Part shown: positions 1-11,625 of the stretch, piece by piece
How the letters are laid out: every line of letters begins with the position of its first letter
Position numbering within the stretch: position 1 is the stretch's first letter
NCBI GenBank assembly: GCA_949361645.1
Contig: OX442429.1
Location: 3,637,147 to 3,701,146 of the forward strand
From: Spongilla lacustris
Lineage: Eukaryota > Porifera > Demospongiae > Spongillida > Spongillidae
Direction: 5' to 3'
DNA: 64,000 bases
Notes under the pieces: generated by a model
Database searches by the model: none
What the model was told of the DNA's origin: nothing
The model's input: the letters and a program-made list of their open reading frames with translations, nothing else
Position numbers and translations under genes: made by a program

Positions 1-287
1 GGGATCTAGCAACCTCCACAGAAACCAGTAGTCACCAAACAGGATCTAGCAACCTCCAGACTTAACAGAGGAACCAGTAGTCACCAAACAGGAACACGGG
101 ATATAGCAACCTCCAGACTAAACAGAGGAACCAGTAGTCACCAAACAGGAACACGGGATATAGCAACCTCCAGACTCAACAGAGGAACCAGTAGTCACCA
201 AACAGGAACACAGGACCTAGCAATCTCTAGACTAACAAAAGAACCAGAGTGAAAGTGGGAAACTAGCAACCTCCAAACTGAACAGTC
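1..287. repeat. 57-bp tandem repeat array
   Basis: About five imperfect copies of a unit that contains GATATAGCAACCTCCAGAC and CCAGTAGTCACCAAACAGGA lie head to tail. Two successive copies of GGGATATAGC start at 98 and 155, giving a period of 57 bp. The first copy is shortened, the last two are diverged, and the array probably continues left of the window. No reading frame is conserved between copies, so a coding role is unlikely. Confidence 0.85.
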
Positions 288-1236
288 ACCAAACAAAAAA
301 GTACTGCTCTTAGTGAACAGTGACACCTCTACAGGTGTTACAAGTAAAACGTTATATGGTACTTCCTATTCAGCACCAACTCCACCCCTTCTTATCTTCC
401 TATCTCCTCCTGCCCATCTCAAAAGAATCCAGCATTTCTGTATACTAGTATATTACTATATGCCCAGCACTGGCGTTTTAAGGTAGTAATGTCATCGTGA
501 CAACAGCTAAGTGTGAAGACTGGTCAGGTGTGCGTCGACTTCAAAATGGTACACACATATGGCACACAACCCGTTAAAGCAATAAGCCCGCCTCACCTTT
601 GGAAGAGTTCAAGCTATACGTTCAACAAGCGACAACGTTCAAATGCACGTGATGTACGTTCAAATGCACGTGATGTACCGTAAATATATCACCTTATTAC
701 AAAGCCTATTGATAACCTCGTACTCGGGGCGGGGCAATACTCCGTCCCACACGGCCGTTTCAATACTACACGGCCAACAATTGGAGTCCGTATCGGAAGC
801 GAATACACTGGCGTGACGTCAACGTGACCATAGTGGCGTATCATCGCCGATCGGCACCGCTTTTTTTTTTTTAACGTAAGATTATTTGGCGTATCGGTAG
901 CGTGAACGGGTCCAATTTAGGGGCGTGAACCTTGGCGTAACGCAAGTCTTGAGAAAAATCCGATACGGCAGCGTTTTACGTATGCCTTTCGTCCCTATAC
1001 TTTCCAGACTCTTTATTATATAAAAACATTTAATAAACATAACATTACATACATGTACACGTTCAACAATACAAGTCATTGTTCCAATTATGCAGAAATC
1101 TTTTAGCAGACACCTCCTGTCGTTCAACAGTGGTGGTAGTGTCAGTGTCAGCTGTTGTACATCGATGATCATATTGATGAACAGACCTGAGGACTTGGTC
1201 CGATGAACCACACCATTTTTGAAATGGCAGTCATAT
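288..1236. other. No gene recognised
   Basis: This stretch is free of convincing exons. It holds a short direct repeat of ACGTTCAAATGCACGTGATG at about 630-676, and a GC-richer patch with many CG dinucleotides from about 720 to 1000. That patch includes AATTTAGGGGCGTGAAC, which resembles, in the opposite orientation, sequence just upstream of the mariner remnant at about 59.2 kb. It may therefore be a transposon edge. Confidence 0.4.
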
Positions 1237-3908
1237 TCACTCAGGAGAGGCACTCTGGCAGGTGATGACAGGGTCCATGTGATGCACAATGTCATGTGAA
1301 CTCCAAAACAGCCAATCAGAGCTCCTATCTCCTGTGTGAGTTGCAGGTGATATTATACACGCTGCATCCTTAATTAGTATAACGTACAATGGAATTGGTT
1401 CCAGATTTGTATACAACAAAGTCACAAAGATCAATTGCTTGTCAGAACCCCTGTAGTATGAGTAAGGAAGTAGTGAGATAGTTACAAAACGTTAGACAAA
1501 GCCACCCATAGGTCTTGTTCTGATGGAAGAGGAGAGCAAATTTTCAGAAATGCGAGCTGACACCTCAATGTATGGAAGACAAACTTCAGGTTTTTTTTTG
1601 TCCCTGTGAAGCAACATGCACATGACAACATTACACATACAGGTACATGTACATGCACAAACCTGCACAAACCGTTGGTCAAGGATGAGATATGCCATTG
1701 CTGCAGCCTTTGACACAAATGGTTCGTACTGGCCATTGAGGTAAGTGTCGCTTAGCATGATGCTTAAGTTAGTTTTGCCATCATCTATACCACCATAGAA
1801 TTGCATACTTACAAATTAAGATGACAGGCATACCCTTACCTGTACTAGGAGTGTCATTCTCACCCATTGGAAGAGATGTAGCTTCAGCTAGTATCGGTCA
1901 GCACGCACCATCCATGATGGAAATATAAATTACGCTAACCCTTTCCGTGAGTTCAAAAACATCGAGATGGGGTTGGCTTTGCAAGTGCTTTTCATTCTTT
2001 ATTGCTACAGTATACTGCCAAGTGGGGGCACTTACCTTCATGCTCCTCATCTTCCACTTCTGCATCACCTCCAGAAAGTAATGCTGCTAAGTTTTCCATC
2101 ACCTTTGGGGACGAAAGAAGAAAGTAACTAGCTATGGCTAAGCAATAGCCAGCTATACCTATTATTTTCTTTTCTCACAATATCCAATGAAAATAGTAGC
2201 AGTTGAGTGCAGTATCCGAACACACTACTAAATATGTATGTGTATGTGTGTGTGCATCATGTATGTGTATGTGTGCATGTATTGTAAATCTGTGTGTTGC
2301 ACATGTGAGGTATACATATGTGTGTGTGCAAATGCTATGTGTGTACAACACACATAGTGTCAGTAACAACATTCAAAATGAGCACACATGCAGTACCAGA
2401 CCTACCGTTTATACCAAAGTGATACCACCATCCCACCTCCCCTACCTCCTCACTCCACTGCTATCGGAAAGGAGTCCAGCAGGAAACACACAAACTACAT
2501 CTTTACGTTTTAAGTAGAAGTACATACTTACATATACATGTAAGTGCTGTTGGGGGAGGGGGTAAGAGGTGGGGAGGGGTAAGAGGTGGGGGAGGGGTAA
2601 GAGGTGACGAGAGAGACAAAAATAACAATGAAACATTGCTACACAACACATGCACCCCTTCCTGTACCTGTACCCACATGTAGCCTTTATGCACACTTCC
2701 TGTACGCCTTATGCTTACCATTATCCTCATGGGTTCTGAAGAGGTGAACAAGATGGAGTACTTTTCATCATCTTTCTTACCATCTAGAGGCAAAAGACCA
2801 GTCCATTTTACACCATCTTTGTGCGACGACCTACCTTCCTGATAATGTTCTTCAAGAAGATACATCAATGATGTACAAATCTACACACACACAAGCACAC
2901 GCACACACTCACACATGTACGCACACACACAATATATCTGATCCCAGTCTTCGCACACGTTTTACCCTTTGGCTGGTCGCGAGTAGTGGAATCCAAGAAG
3001 TCCGTGGCCGTCATGTACAACAACTTCAGCTAGTACATCGGTAAGCATGCACCATCCATGCCGCATGGTGGAAATTGAATCAATCACGCTATCCCTTTCT
3101 GCGAGTTCAAAATATTCCAGTCTTTTCACATTAGAGATATAGTTGAGTTTGTAGGTTGCTTTCGTACTTTGACTTCGACGTTCGTCTTGAACTAGAAACC
3201 ATTCCGACAACTGAAAGCAGCCATTTTTAATAGCACGTTATTATCTTTTATTGTATGTATTAGTTGGGCGTAGCCGGTCGGGCTACAACTTGTTTCCAAT
3301 ACGCTTCTGATATCGCAGCCGTAACGCCGAAGAAATTTATAGCAATTGCGATACGCCAATTATATTACCCTGCCGTATACTACCCGATCGATTCACTGGT
3401 GTATTGTTTCCAAAATAAGGTACGTCACGCCAGTGATTTAAAATCACTTGTGTATTCATATACGATCATCATAGGCGTAACGCCAGGGTGTGACTTCCTT
3501 TGGCGTACAACGTCCGGTAGGAGTTAGCCGTGTAGTACATTGAAAAGTAGGACATTAGGCCTGGCTGTTTGCTCTCATTGAAATCGTGGAAATCAAGCCC
3601 TACGCCCAGAAATTTTGAAATGAACGTAAGTCCCCATGGCAACACCCGGACAACCGATGACCTGTGGAATTTGCTGTACAACAAAGGACATGAAGAGACA
3701 TCAATACTCTAACATGATTTGGGACACCGCTGAACTTTGTAAAACAGTTTAAATCACGTGATTTCAGTGTGTTACTGCGTACCTGTTGCCACCCGAATGC
3801 AGCCACCTCGGATCGACATACCGAAAACAAATCGTTAGCTTCAGTCTTTGGAACGTAGAATTGCGGAAATAGACCTTTCGTGGTAAGCTGCACAGATTGT
3901 GCTACCAA
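1237..3908 (-). CDS. Candidate exon cluster of an unrecognised host gene
   Basis: Several minus-strand stretches look like exons. One at 3783-3908 ends in a CAG|GTACGC donor. One at 2966-3210 follows a TTTCAG acceptor and reads LSEWFLVQDERRSQ. One at about 2732-2880 ends ATG|GTAAGC. A small acidic one at 2036-2102 (VMENLAALLSGGDAEVEDEE) ends AAG|GTAAGT, and one at about 1673-1806 starts MQFYGGIDDGK. A diverged second copy of the 2966-3210 exon sits at about 1875-1985. The junction from the 3.0-3.2 kb exon to the 2.7-2.9 kb exon is out of phase, so an exon is missing from this reading, or the gene is broken. TG and GGGGTAAGAGGTG microsatellites at 2.2-2.6 kb would be intronic. No family is recognised. 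Splice signals are seen; the gene itself is inference. Confidence 0.3.
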
Positions 3909-4625
3909 TTTATGCTTAGAGCTAAGCTTAGCGCATTCTCTGAAGTGGTTTATAAGTGATCGAATTTGGTGTGGTAGCGTGTGTTCTTACTTAGATGTGT
4001 GGACGTGTAAAAACGATACTATTGTAGCTTAGCAGTAGGTATCATCAAGTGATCTCTTGGGAAAGGGTATAGCTGCTACCATGTCAGGATTTAACTTATA
4101 TATGCAGACTAAATGTTCCTTCATGAGTACATCTCAGCCTTTCTACTGGTACCTTGTTTAGTATTGCCGTGTATAGTTGGACATTGCACATGTTAGCAGC
4201 CTGAGGAAAGGGTTAGGACCCCACACTGTATAAGGCCACCCCCGACTGGAGAGGGCTGCACTGCAGGCAGAAGCATACTCTCCAGCTGGCCTAAAGCCAT
4301 GCGGGATACTACTGTCTCTGCCTTCTGGTACTGGGGAGGAGGAGATCACAATGCAGCAGTGGTGACAGATCAGTCCAAGCTAGTCAGGCAAGTCAGGTGT
4401 CACCCTTTCCCTCTTCTCGCCCCTCTTCCCCTTCCCTCCCCCCTTTTTAAAAACTTTCCTTTGTATACATGTATATCAGTTAGATGCGGCCCATTTACCC
4501 CCCTATATGCCACCTGTATGTGTCCATTTGTTCCTGAATTTCATTCTTGAGAAGGAGATGGTGTTGCAAACATGTGAGAGGTACGCTCCTGCTGGAAGGT
4601 CTGTTTTACATGAGTTGCATTGAAG
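3541..4625 (+). repeat. Diverged paralogous segment, copy 1 (copy 2 at 9.2-10.6 kb)
   Basis: The sequence CAGAAATTTTGAAATG at about 3605 and the following 80 bp align with 9,250-9,345. A near-identical block of about 80 bp containing GATGGTGTTGCAAACATG lies at 4,556-4,625 and again at 10,532-10,606. The two blocks keep the same order and orientation, which indicates an old segmental duplication. Here the possible start codon at about 3619 is followed by a short broken frame, whereas copy 2 keeps a longer one. Confidence 0.6.
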
Positions 4626-5217
4626 CAACACATCACTTAGGAGGGACATGAAGACGTCAGGAGCTGCATTTATGCTGGCAGCAGTTAAAGGTGAGTTGTC
4701 ATGGCAACAGGAACGTGTTGTTTGCCGACAATGTCACTCTGCACAGACAAGACTTTGGCACAGTAGCTCTACTGGTCTGTGCAGAATACAAAGGCAGAAT
4801 GGACACTTTAGATAGTTGATGGCAGAAACTGATTGTGTAACAGCTGGCTGGACACTGGTTGAAATCGATACTGGTGCAATGTACCCAATATGTGTAAATA
4901 ATGACTGTAGTGATTCACTTGACTTTTGGCAGTATGTTTTGTCACATTTTTTTCCTCGTACCATCTTTCACCAGCACCTTGCAATTAAATTCAGTTATAA
5001 TTTGCTCACACTTGTCTATGGTATGGGCTTTCCACTTGCAGGGCACGACCAAACTTTTTAAAGGATATTAGCTTTTTCTACCTCAAAGCATTTAACACCC
5101 TCCCCTTAGCTTACATGGTTTGCAGAACGATTATGGGTGGATCTCGATATGATCATCGATACCAAAAGCTAATTTAAGCTCCTTTTTGTAAAATATGGAT
5201 TAGTTTGCTCACAAAGT
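4626..5217. other. No gene recognised
   Basis: The frames here are short and overlap on both strands without splice-site support. A short plus-strand frame at 4816-5061 (MMAETDCVTAGWTL...) has no recognisable motif. Nothing else stands out before the satellite that starts at about 5.2 kb. Confidence 0.3.
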
Positions 5218-6340
5218 TACACTTGTCACTCTCACAGGTGGGACCTAGCCACGGTCCTCAGAGGGGGTGGATCAAGACCATGACACATGCACAGATGTGT
5301 GACAAAGACCTCAGGTAATGCTACTTAGGTGCAGGATTCCCAGAACATTGCTTAGTTTAATCACAAGGTAGCACTTGTCACTCTCACAGGTGGGACCTAG
5401 CCACGGTCCTCAGAGGGGGTGGGTCACAACCATGGCACATGCACAGATGTGTGACACAGACCTCAGGTAATGCTACTGTGGTGCAGAATTCCCAGAACAT
5501 TGCTTTGTTTGATCACAAGGTTACACTAGTACTTGTCACTCTCACAGGTGGGACATAGCCACGGTTCTCAGAGGGGGTGGGTCACAACCATGGCACATGC
5601 ACAGATGTGTGACACAGGCTTCAGGTAATGCTACTGTGGTGCAGAAATCCCAGAGCATTGCTTAGTTTGCTCACAAGGTTATACTTGTCACTCTCACAGG
5701 TGGGACCTAGCCACGGTTCTCAGAGGGGGTGGGTCACAACCATGGCACATACATAGATGTGTGACACAGACCTCAGGTAATGCTACTATGGTGCAGGATT
5801 CCCAGAACATTGCTTAGTTTAATCACAAGATAGCACTTGTCCCTCTCACAAGTGCGACATAGCCACGGTCCTCAGAGGGGGTGAGTTACAAGCATGACGC
5901 ATGCACAGATGTGTGACACAGACCTCAGGAGATGCTATTGTGGTGCAGCATTCCCAGAACATCGCTTAGTTTGCTCACAAGGTTACACTTGTCACTCTCA
6001 CAGGTGGGACCTAGCCACGGTCCTCAGAGGGGGGGGGGGGGGGGGGGGTCAAGACCATGACACATGCACAGGTGTGTGAATCAGACCTCAGTAGATGCTA
6101 ATGTGATGCAGGATTCCCAGAACATCGCTTAGTTTGGTCACCCTGTCACTCTCACAGGTGTGACATAGCAACGGTCTTCAGAGGGGGTGGGTCACAACCA
6201 TGACACATGCACAGATGTGTGACACAAACCTCAGGAGATGATACTGTGGTGCAGGATTCCCAGAACATCGCTTAGTTTGGTCACAAGATTGCATTTTGTC
6301 ACTCTTACAGGTGTGACATAGCCACGGTCCTCAGAGGGGG
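5218..6340. repeat. Satellite-like tandem array, unit about 150-160 bp, eight copies
   Basis: The marker CACTCTCACAGGTGGGACC recurs with its variants at about 5230, 5379, 5540, 5690, 5845, 5995, 6150 and 6305. Each unit also carries TAGCCACGGTCCTCAGAGGG, a GCACATGCACAGATGTGTGA segment and a GATTCCCAGAACAT segment. A 19-base poly(G) run interrupts one unit at about 6030-6048. No frame is shared across copies. The core TAGCC(A)ACGGTCCTCAG also occurs in the separate array at 18.4-19.2 kb. Confidence 0.9.
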
Positions 6341-6910
6341 TGTGTCACAACTACACCACACCCCTCCCTACTATCACACCCCTCCCTACACCACACCCCT
6401 CCCTACCATCGCACCCCTCCATACTATAACACACCTCCTATTAATGTGTTCTCCAATAAGTTACATGATAATTAACACGCTTAAGTCATTATGCCCCCCT
6501 TCCCCAACATATCACCCATGCATATACTATTCTAACCCTGTCCCAGAGTAAACTTCACTGGAGTCTGGTGATAGTTACACAAAAGTCGTTTGGCATTTAC
6601 CCCCTCACCCAAAGATATGACCCATGCATATAGCTATGCTAACTAAACATTACATAGTGTCCCAATCATGTCCCAGAGTAGAGGAAGCACTTCACTGTCC
6701 ATTGTTTGAGTCAGGTGATAGAAATTTTTAGTTACACAAAAGTCACTTACCCCCCCCCCTCCTCCCCCAAACATATGACCATGCATATTGCTATGCTACC
6801 TAAACATTACATAGTGTCCCAATCATGTCCCAGAGTAGAGGAAACACTTCACAGTCCATTGTTTGAGTCAGGTGATAGAAATTTTAAGTTACACAAAAGT
6901 CTTTTGGCAT
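6341..6910. repeat. C-rich simple sequence and a 130-160 bp tandem repeat
   Basis: Positions 6341-6430 are iterations of CACACCCCTCCCTAC. From about 6535 to 6905 a second unit is present three times. It contains TCCCAGAGTAGAGGAA, GTCAGGTGATAGAAATTTT and TTACACAAAAGTC, starting near 6540, 6670 and 6828. Frames read through here are proline- and histidine-rich products of the C-rich repeats. Confidence 0.75.
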
Positions 6911-7569
6911 TCACACACACACATGTACACCTACTACATATTGCATCCGAGCCTTATCACCATACTCCGCCATTTCATACCACCACATGCACCTTTCACA
7001 CAATCCCTCCTTATTATCAACTCCTACTATCACACCCTAAGACCATCATCCTTCCCTTACATATCTTACCACAATACCCTCCTCCCTACCATCACATTTC
7101 ACCCTCTACACATCACGCTACTCCCCCCTAACCTTCAATGGGGTAAGTTGGGTGGTAGGATCTTGGCTGCATAGCTATACGCCATTGTGCTCAAACACCA
7201 GATACTGTCCCAGATTGAGACATTCACTGTGCATGGTTTTATATAAAAGATTTTTGGGATATACCCTCCCCTAGCTTGCAATTGAAGTTAACATTCACCA
7301 GATGAATTTAAGGGTTGTTGTATGTCCCCAGCTAAAGATGTGCCAAGTATTGCACACTTGTTAGTGTGCTTTTTAAAAGTTTTCATATTGAATAATATAA
7401 CAATGTCAAATAATATATGGAAATCACAAGAAGGCACTACACTTATCAGGATACTGAGTTTCACAATGCACACACTCATGAATATAGCTTCTAATGACAG
7501 CTGCATAGGAAAATGTTGGCATATTGGATGGAGGATGATATAGCATGCTGACACAATGCATTGCACACG
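6911..7569. other. No gene recognised (3' flank of the LRRC51-like gene)
   Basis: The first half is pyrimidine- and CA-rich simple sequence. The second half is AT-rich and lies immediately downstream of the LRRC51-like stop codon on the minus strand. It probably contains that gene's 3' untranslated region, but no single polyadenylation signal can be singled out. Confidence 0.3.
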
Positions 7570-7866
7570 TCAGGTGTCTTTTTGCTTCTTCTTCTTCCAG
7601 GACTTGGTCTTTGGTGCTATCACGGTGCTCCAAGTGGTGGCTGTGTCCATGTCTGCCATACTCACCCCAGTAAAGTCCAGGGTCTTGAGCTGGGGGACCT
7701 TGGAGAGGACGTACTGGTAGTAGCCCTTGGTGGCCTCCATGGGGTTCCCATGGAGGGAGAGAGTGATAAGCTTGGGGAGCCCTGAAAGTTTGTCCGCCTC
7801 TTCCAGCTCCATGATGTTGTTGCCATGGAGATAAAGCATCATGAGGTTGGGTAGCTGCAAGATGGC
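7570..7866 (-). CDS. LRRC51: LRRC51-like leucine-rich repeat protein, terminal exon
   Basis: The exon follows an ATCAACAG acceptor at 7867-7868 and reads AILQLPNLMMLYLHGNNI, then GLPKLITLSLHGNPMEATKG and YYQYVLSKVPQLKTLDFTG, ending in a lysine-rich tail before a TGA at 7570-7572. Two LxxLxLHGN leucine-rich repeats, the KGYYQYVL segment and the LDFTGV...AD..T motif match the C-terminal half of animal LRRC51 (the LRR protein of the LRTOMT locus), a conserved protein of ciliated animals. About 98 codons are visible, roughly half of the usual 190 or so. Upstream exons, expected at higher coordinates, were not found: the intron side holds a local duplication with poly(G) tracts. The exon itself looks intact. 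Confidence 0.85.
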   Translation of the reverse strand, partial: AILQLPNLMMLYLHGNNIMELEEADKLSGLPKLITLSLHGNPMEATKGYYQYVLSKVPQLKTLDFTGVSMADMDTATTWSTVIAPKTKSWKKKKQKDT

Positions 7867-7910
7867 CTGTTGATAGAAGACAGGATGGGTGAGGTGTTCT
7901 GCATGACCAC

Positions 7911-8951
7911 ATTAACGATGAGTAATATGGAGGACACACATGTATCGGCATGGTACTCTATCTGCTGGCATAGGCAGCTCAAGCAGGCCATTACAGTAAG
8001 CTTCTCTTGATATATATGTAGCCAAATAAGAACTCTGCATCTTACATCAGATAAGGTACAGCTGCAACACACATACACAAACCATATGTGTACATAAGTA
8101 AACAACAGGAAAGCCCTTCCCTCACATTTGGAGGGGGGGGGGGGGGGGGGGGGAGTTGGAGGAAAGGAAGTTTGGTGTGTGGAGTGGAGGGAAGAAGGGT
8201 GATGTGTGCGAAAGGGAGACGGGGTCCAAGGGAGAAGAACCATATTTTGAATCAGATAAAAGCAATGTTTGTACAAGTAAGGGCAGCTGTAAATCAAATA
8301 AATAACCACATGTATAAGCAGGTACATGATATGAATATGATATTAACATAACACACCAGGTCCATCCTAGGAATATACTACATGTACCTGGCTACAGTCA
8401 GTTAATCTCGTCTTTGACCAAAATCCTAGGCTACAATAGCTGTAAGGTCAGTTAACAGCGGGAAATAATAGTTAGTGTTCCAAGTGTTACGATATATGTA
8501 CCAGCTCAATGTGTGTGCACATGCATGCATAAGTGTGTGTGCGTGTGCATAAGTGTGTGTGCAAGTGTGTGTGGACGGATGGTCCATAAATGGGGTTAAC
8601 TGACGGTACAGACCACACAACTACATGTAGCTGTAACGTTAAACCATACATGGTGTCTCAGTGGAAGACCTACATGTAACTACATGTACAAGGGTCAATT
8701 TTCATAGACCGTTCAGTATGACCTGATTAATGATGGAAGGAGATACGTAATTATGGAGGACACACATATATTGGCATGGTACTCTATCTGCTGACATGGT
8801 TACATGTAGCTCAAGCAGGCCATTACAGCAGGCTTATGCTATATGTAGCAAAATAGTTCCTTATATCAGATAAAGCTACAGCTGCAACACACATACATGT
8901 ACACAACCACATGTGTACATAAGTGAACAATAGGAAAGCCCTTCCCTCAAG

Positions 8952-8999
<48 letters not shown>

Positions 9000-9172
9000 A
9001 GGAGGGGAAGGAAAGTAAGTTGGTGTGTGTAGGGAAGAAGGGTGGTGTGTGTGTGAAAGGGAGACAGTGTAAGAAGGGTAGTGTGTGCAGAGAAGAACTA
9101 TATCAGGGCAGCTGTAAAACAACAAACCACATGTGTACATAGGTTGGTGCACAATATGAATATGATATTAAC
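7911..9172. repeat. Local tandem duplication (about 430 bp units) with poly(G) tracts
   Basis: The block 7911-8350 is repeated at about 8740-9172. Shared landmarks in order are TAATATGGAGGACACACAT, GGCATGGTACTCTATCTGCT, AACAACAGGAAAGCCCTTCCC (AACAATAGG... in copy 2), a poly(G) tract and GAATATGATATTAACA. The spacer at 8360-8740 holds a TGTGTGTGC microsatellite at about 8508-8575. This sits in what should be the intron or 5' side of the LRRC51-like gene. Confidence 0.85.
8953..8998. repeat. 46-base poly(G) homopolymer
   Basis: An uninterrupted run of G, the longest of several in the window; others are at about 8131-8154, 6030-6048, 15278-15299 and 15325-15340, with a poly(C) at about 41311-41328. 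The equivalent position in the sister copy of this duplication has about half the length, so the tract varies in length. Read lengths this long are error-prone, so the exact count may be an assembly artefact. Confidence 0.9.
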
Positions 9173-9266
9173 AGGTCTATCACTCATCTCCCATTCCCTC
9201 ACTTGTCATGGGTGTTTCAATCCATTGAATTGGTGGACATTCAGACCTACGCCCCGAAATTTTGAA

Positions 9267-9472
9267 ATGGCAATTATCTCACCTAGCAACGGTTGTAATG
9301 ATTTGTACCCGTTGGAATTCGCTGTACAGTTACTGAATGAAACACGTGATGACCTTTTAGACGAGGTATTGTTGAAGATGAAACTGTGCTCTACTGAACA
9401 AGGTGTGTTTGGGCATCAAAGAATGTTACAGTCGGGAGAAGTGTCGTTCAAAAGCGGCCTACTTACGCGGAG
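9267..9472 (+). CDS. Candidate first exon of an unrecognised gene
   Basis: An ATG at 9267 opens a frame reading MAIISPSNGCNDLYPLEF and then an acidic, leucine-rich stretch (LLNETRDDLLDEVLLKMK), to a GCGGAG|GTAGGT donor at about 9473. Composition and an amphipathic helix pattern are coding-like. The segment is paralogous to 3,600-3,690, where the frame is decayed. The next candidate exon is at 10,138. No family is recognised. Confidence 0.4.
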
Positions 9473-10137
9473 GTAGGTTTTAAAAACTAGTTACTCCCCA
9501 ACGTGTGCACTTCCAGTTGAAAAACGGCTTTTACAGAGGTATTGTACATAGATCGAGCTTTCGTTTTATGGTACTTATTTTCTGAGACGCGATTTGTATG
9601 CTTCAAAAAGTAACGTGCAAACATTGTCAAGTGTGCTGCGCGCATGTATGGAGGGAGCGTAGGCCTACGTGAATACCGGCCCGGTATAAATCCACTATGC
9701 TATGAAGCAGCAACGTGCTTTGGCCGGCGTACATTTTGCTCTATTTGTGGGTGGTGGCTGAGCACGGATTGAGTCAGGAGCAATACTTATCAAGCGCTCT
9801 TTGACGATACACTGTACTGTAGATTGTGTTCAGTGCGTTGAAATGCTAATTGAACTGTAGTTGGTGTTCAGTGCGTTGAATCGCCGGTGAATTGATTCAG
9901 CACCTTGTTCACCCAGCTTGCCAAATCATAAGTTGTATCTTCTCACCCACTCAACTGTGTGCTCCTCAAATAGGTGCATTTTGGGTGAGATATTTTCATT
10001 GGCCATGGGGAAATTGGTTCTAAAGTAGTTCAGAATGGAAACAATAGCGAAAAATGATCACATAGTTAATACCCATCCACAGCTATGATGTCATGTTGCT
10101 ATATCCTAACTCCCTCTCCACATTTCTCATCTGTCAG

Positions 10138-10299
10138 TTACAAAACATTGGTCATGGATGGAGTTGCATGCTCCAAGCCTAGCAAATGCCCCTTCAAATG
10201 TGTCTGCAACCTGCTGAGCATCCATGAGGAGAACAGGATACTGTTGGGCCACATTTTGTATACACCAATCATCATTCAGTATGTGCCTCACTTGTTGAA
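10138..10299 (+). CDS. Candidate internal exon, unrecognised
   Basis: A pyrimidine tract and TCTGTCAG acceptor precede an open frame containing KPSKCPFKCVCNLLSIHEEN and then RILLGHILYTPIIIQYVPHL, up to an AAG|GTGATG donor. The frame stays open for another 60 bp past that donor. Cysteine spacing suggests structure but matches no family I know. It may belong with the 9,267 exon; the phase cannot be proven because intermediate exons may exist. Confidence 0.3.
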
Positions 10300-10527
10300 G
10301 GTGATGTCTAAAAGCTCACCAGCTTTGATGCTTAACTTCGGCCTTGATCTTTTGTAATCCTTACAAGAGTTATTGGCTGGAATGATAGTGAGTAGTTCAT
10401 GTAATTATTATTGCTGTACAAATTTACTTACTCTTCCACCCCCCACCCCCTCAGATTGAATCTGCAAAACATTTGGGCTCTGGGCTTTCATTCTTTGAGT
10501 TTTTAATTACAGGTGGTACATTTAACT

Positions 10528-10610
10528 CGAGGAGATGGTGTTGCAAACATGTGAGAGGTACGCTCCTGCTGGAAGGTCTGTTACATGAGCTGCATTGAAG
10601 CAATACATCA
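10528..10610 (+). repeat. Second copy of the 4.55 kb block
   Basis: This block, starting with GAGGAGATGGTGTTGCAAAC, is almost identical to 4,548-4,625. It differs by single-base changes, including loss of one T in GTCTGTTTTACATGAG. It forms the right edge of the paralogous segment that starts at about 9.2 kb. Confidence 0.8.
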
Positions 10611-11625
10611 CTTAAGAATTGCTGTGCAAGAGACGAAGGTACATGTATAAACTTGTGCTACCCGGTCACCGACATGGACGCTGGCATGAATGGTAACTTC
10701 TCCTTACTAGAGATAGGGATGACCGGCTTACCCACTGATTAAAGCACCTCTCCAAAGATGTACATGTAGGTGTCAAACTTTAAAAGTACTTACATTATAG
10801 TTTTAGAACCAGCATTATTCATTATACACAGTACTCAGTATAAAAGGTGTGCTACCATCCTCCAGCACAGAGGAACTGGCCTAGATGTGCATTTGCAAAG
10901 GCTGGAAGACCCTTTTCAGACATCACGTGGATGTGTACACAAAATTAAAAGAAGAGCCTAACTATTGGAGAGTCATATCGAAATGATAGAAAGTGTTCTG
11001 AATTTATTCGAGGAAGAATGTGCACAACTTTGAAGTGCTATTGAGAAAGGAAATCAAATCAAAGGATCCTGGCCTATCAAACAAAGGTAAAGCATAGAAC
11101 AGTACCGGGAAAGTTCATCGTTGGTTTTAGCTTGCAAGGGTGGGCTGATATGCACTGCTGGTATGTTAATGTATTTCTGTATGGGGGAGCTAAAAAACTC
11201 CAAAGAAGTAACCAAAAACGGACAATGGGTTATGAAAATTCATTTCATCTGAAATGTTCTAACGGTCTAATAAACCAACTCCTGGGTCTCCACAACTACC
11301 ATAGGCTTTAATGTGGACCTCTTAGCACAGTGCCGGATAAAATGACATCAAAGCTATATCAAAGCGGGCGTAATATGTTGCAAAGCCCCTCTCCCATTCA
11401 TCAAGTGACATGAACATGTTCCATTACTTTGATTCAGCAAAAAAATTAAAAATCAATTAGAATAAAGCAAGCGCTGGGATTAAATGATTGGCAGTAGACC
11501 AAAATGCACAATCAATACGTATTCACTTAACAGTTTCTTAATCGGCTTTTTTCTCTTTCAAGAACCACTACATCAGTTGCTGCGGAAGCAAGTGAGATGG
11601 AGCTGGACAACTGACTGTTAAACAT
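10611..11625. other. No confident gene; decayed coding-like patch
   Basis: Between about 10,840 and 11,095 a plus-strand frame reads ATILQHRGTGLDVHLQRLED, then a stop, then LLESHIEMIESVLNLFEEEC with a further stop. It looks like a degenerate exon with helical content. The rest of the interval shows neither conserved motifs nor paired splice sites. Confidence 0.3.

Noticed and set aside
2175..2517. Frames with repeated Cys/Val/His-Thr residues
   Set aside because: Translation of a TG/CA microsatellite.
5894..6079. Frame with a poly-Gly tail over the 5-6 kb satellite
   Set aside because: Arises from one satellite unit plus a poly(G) run; not repeated in other units.
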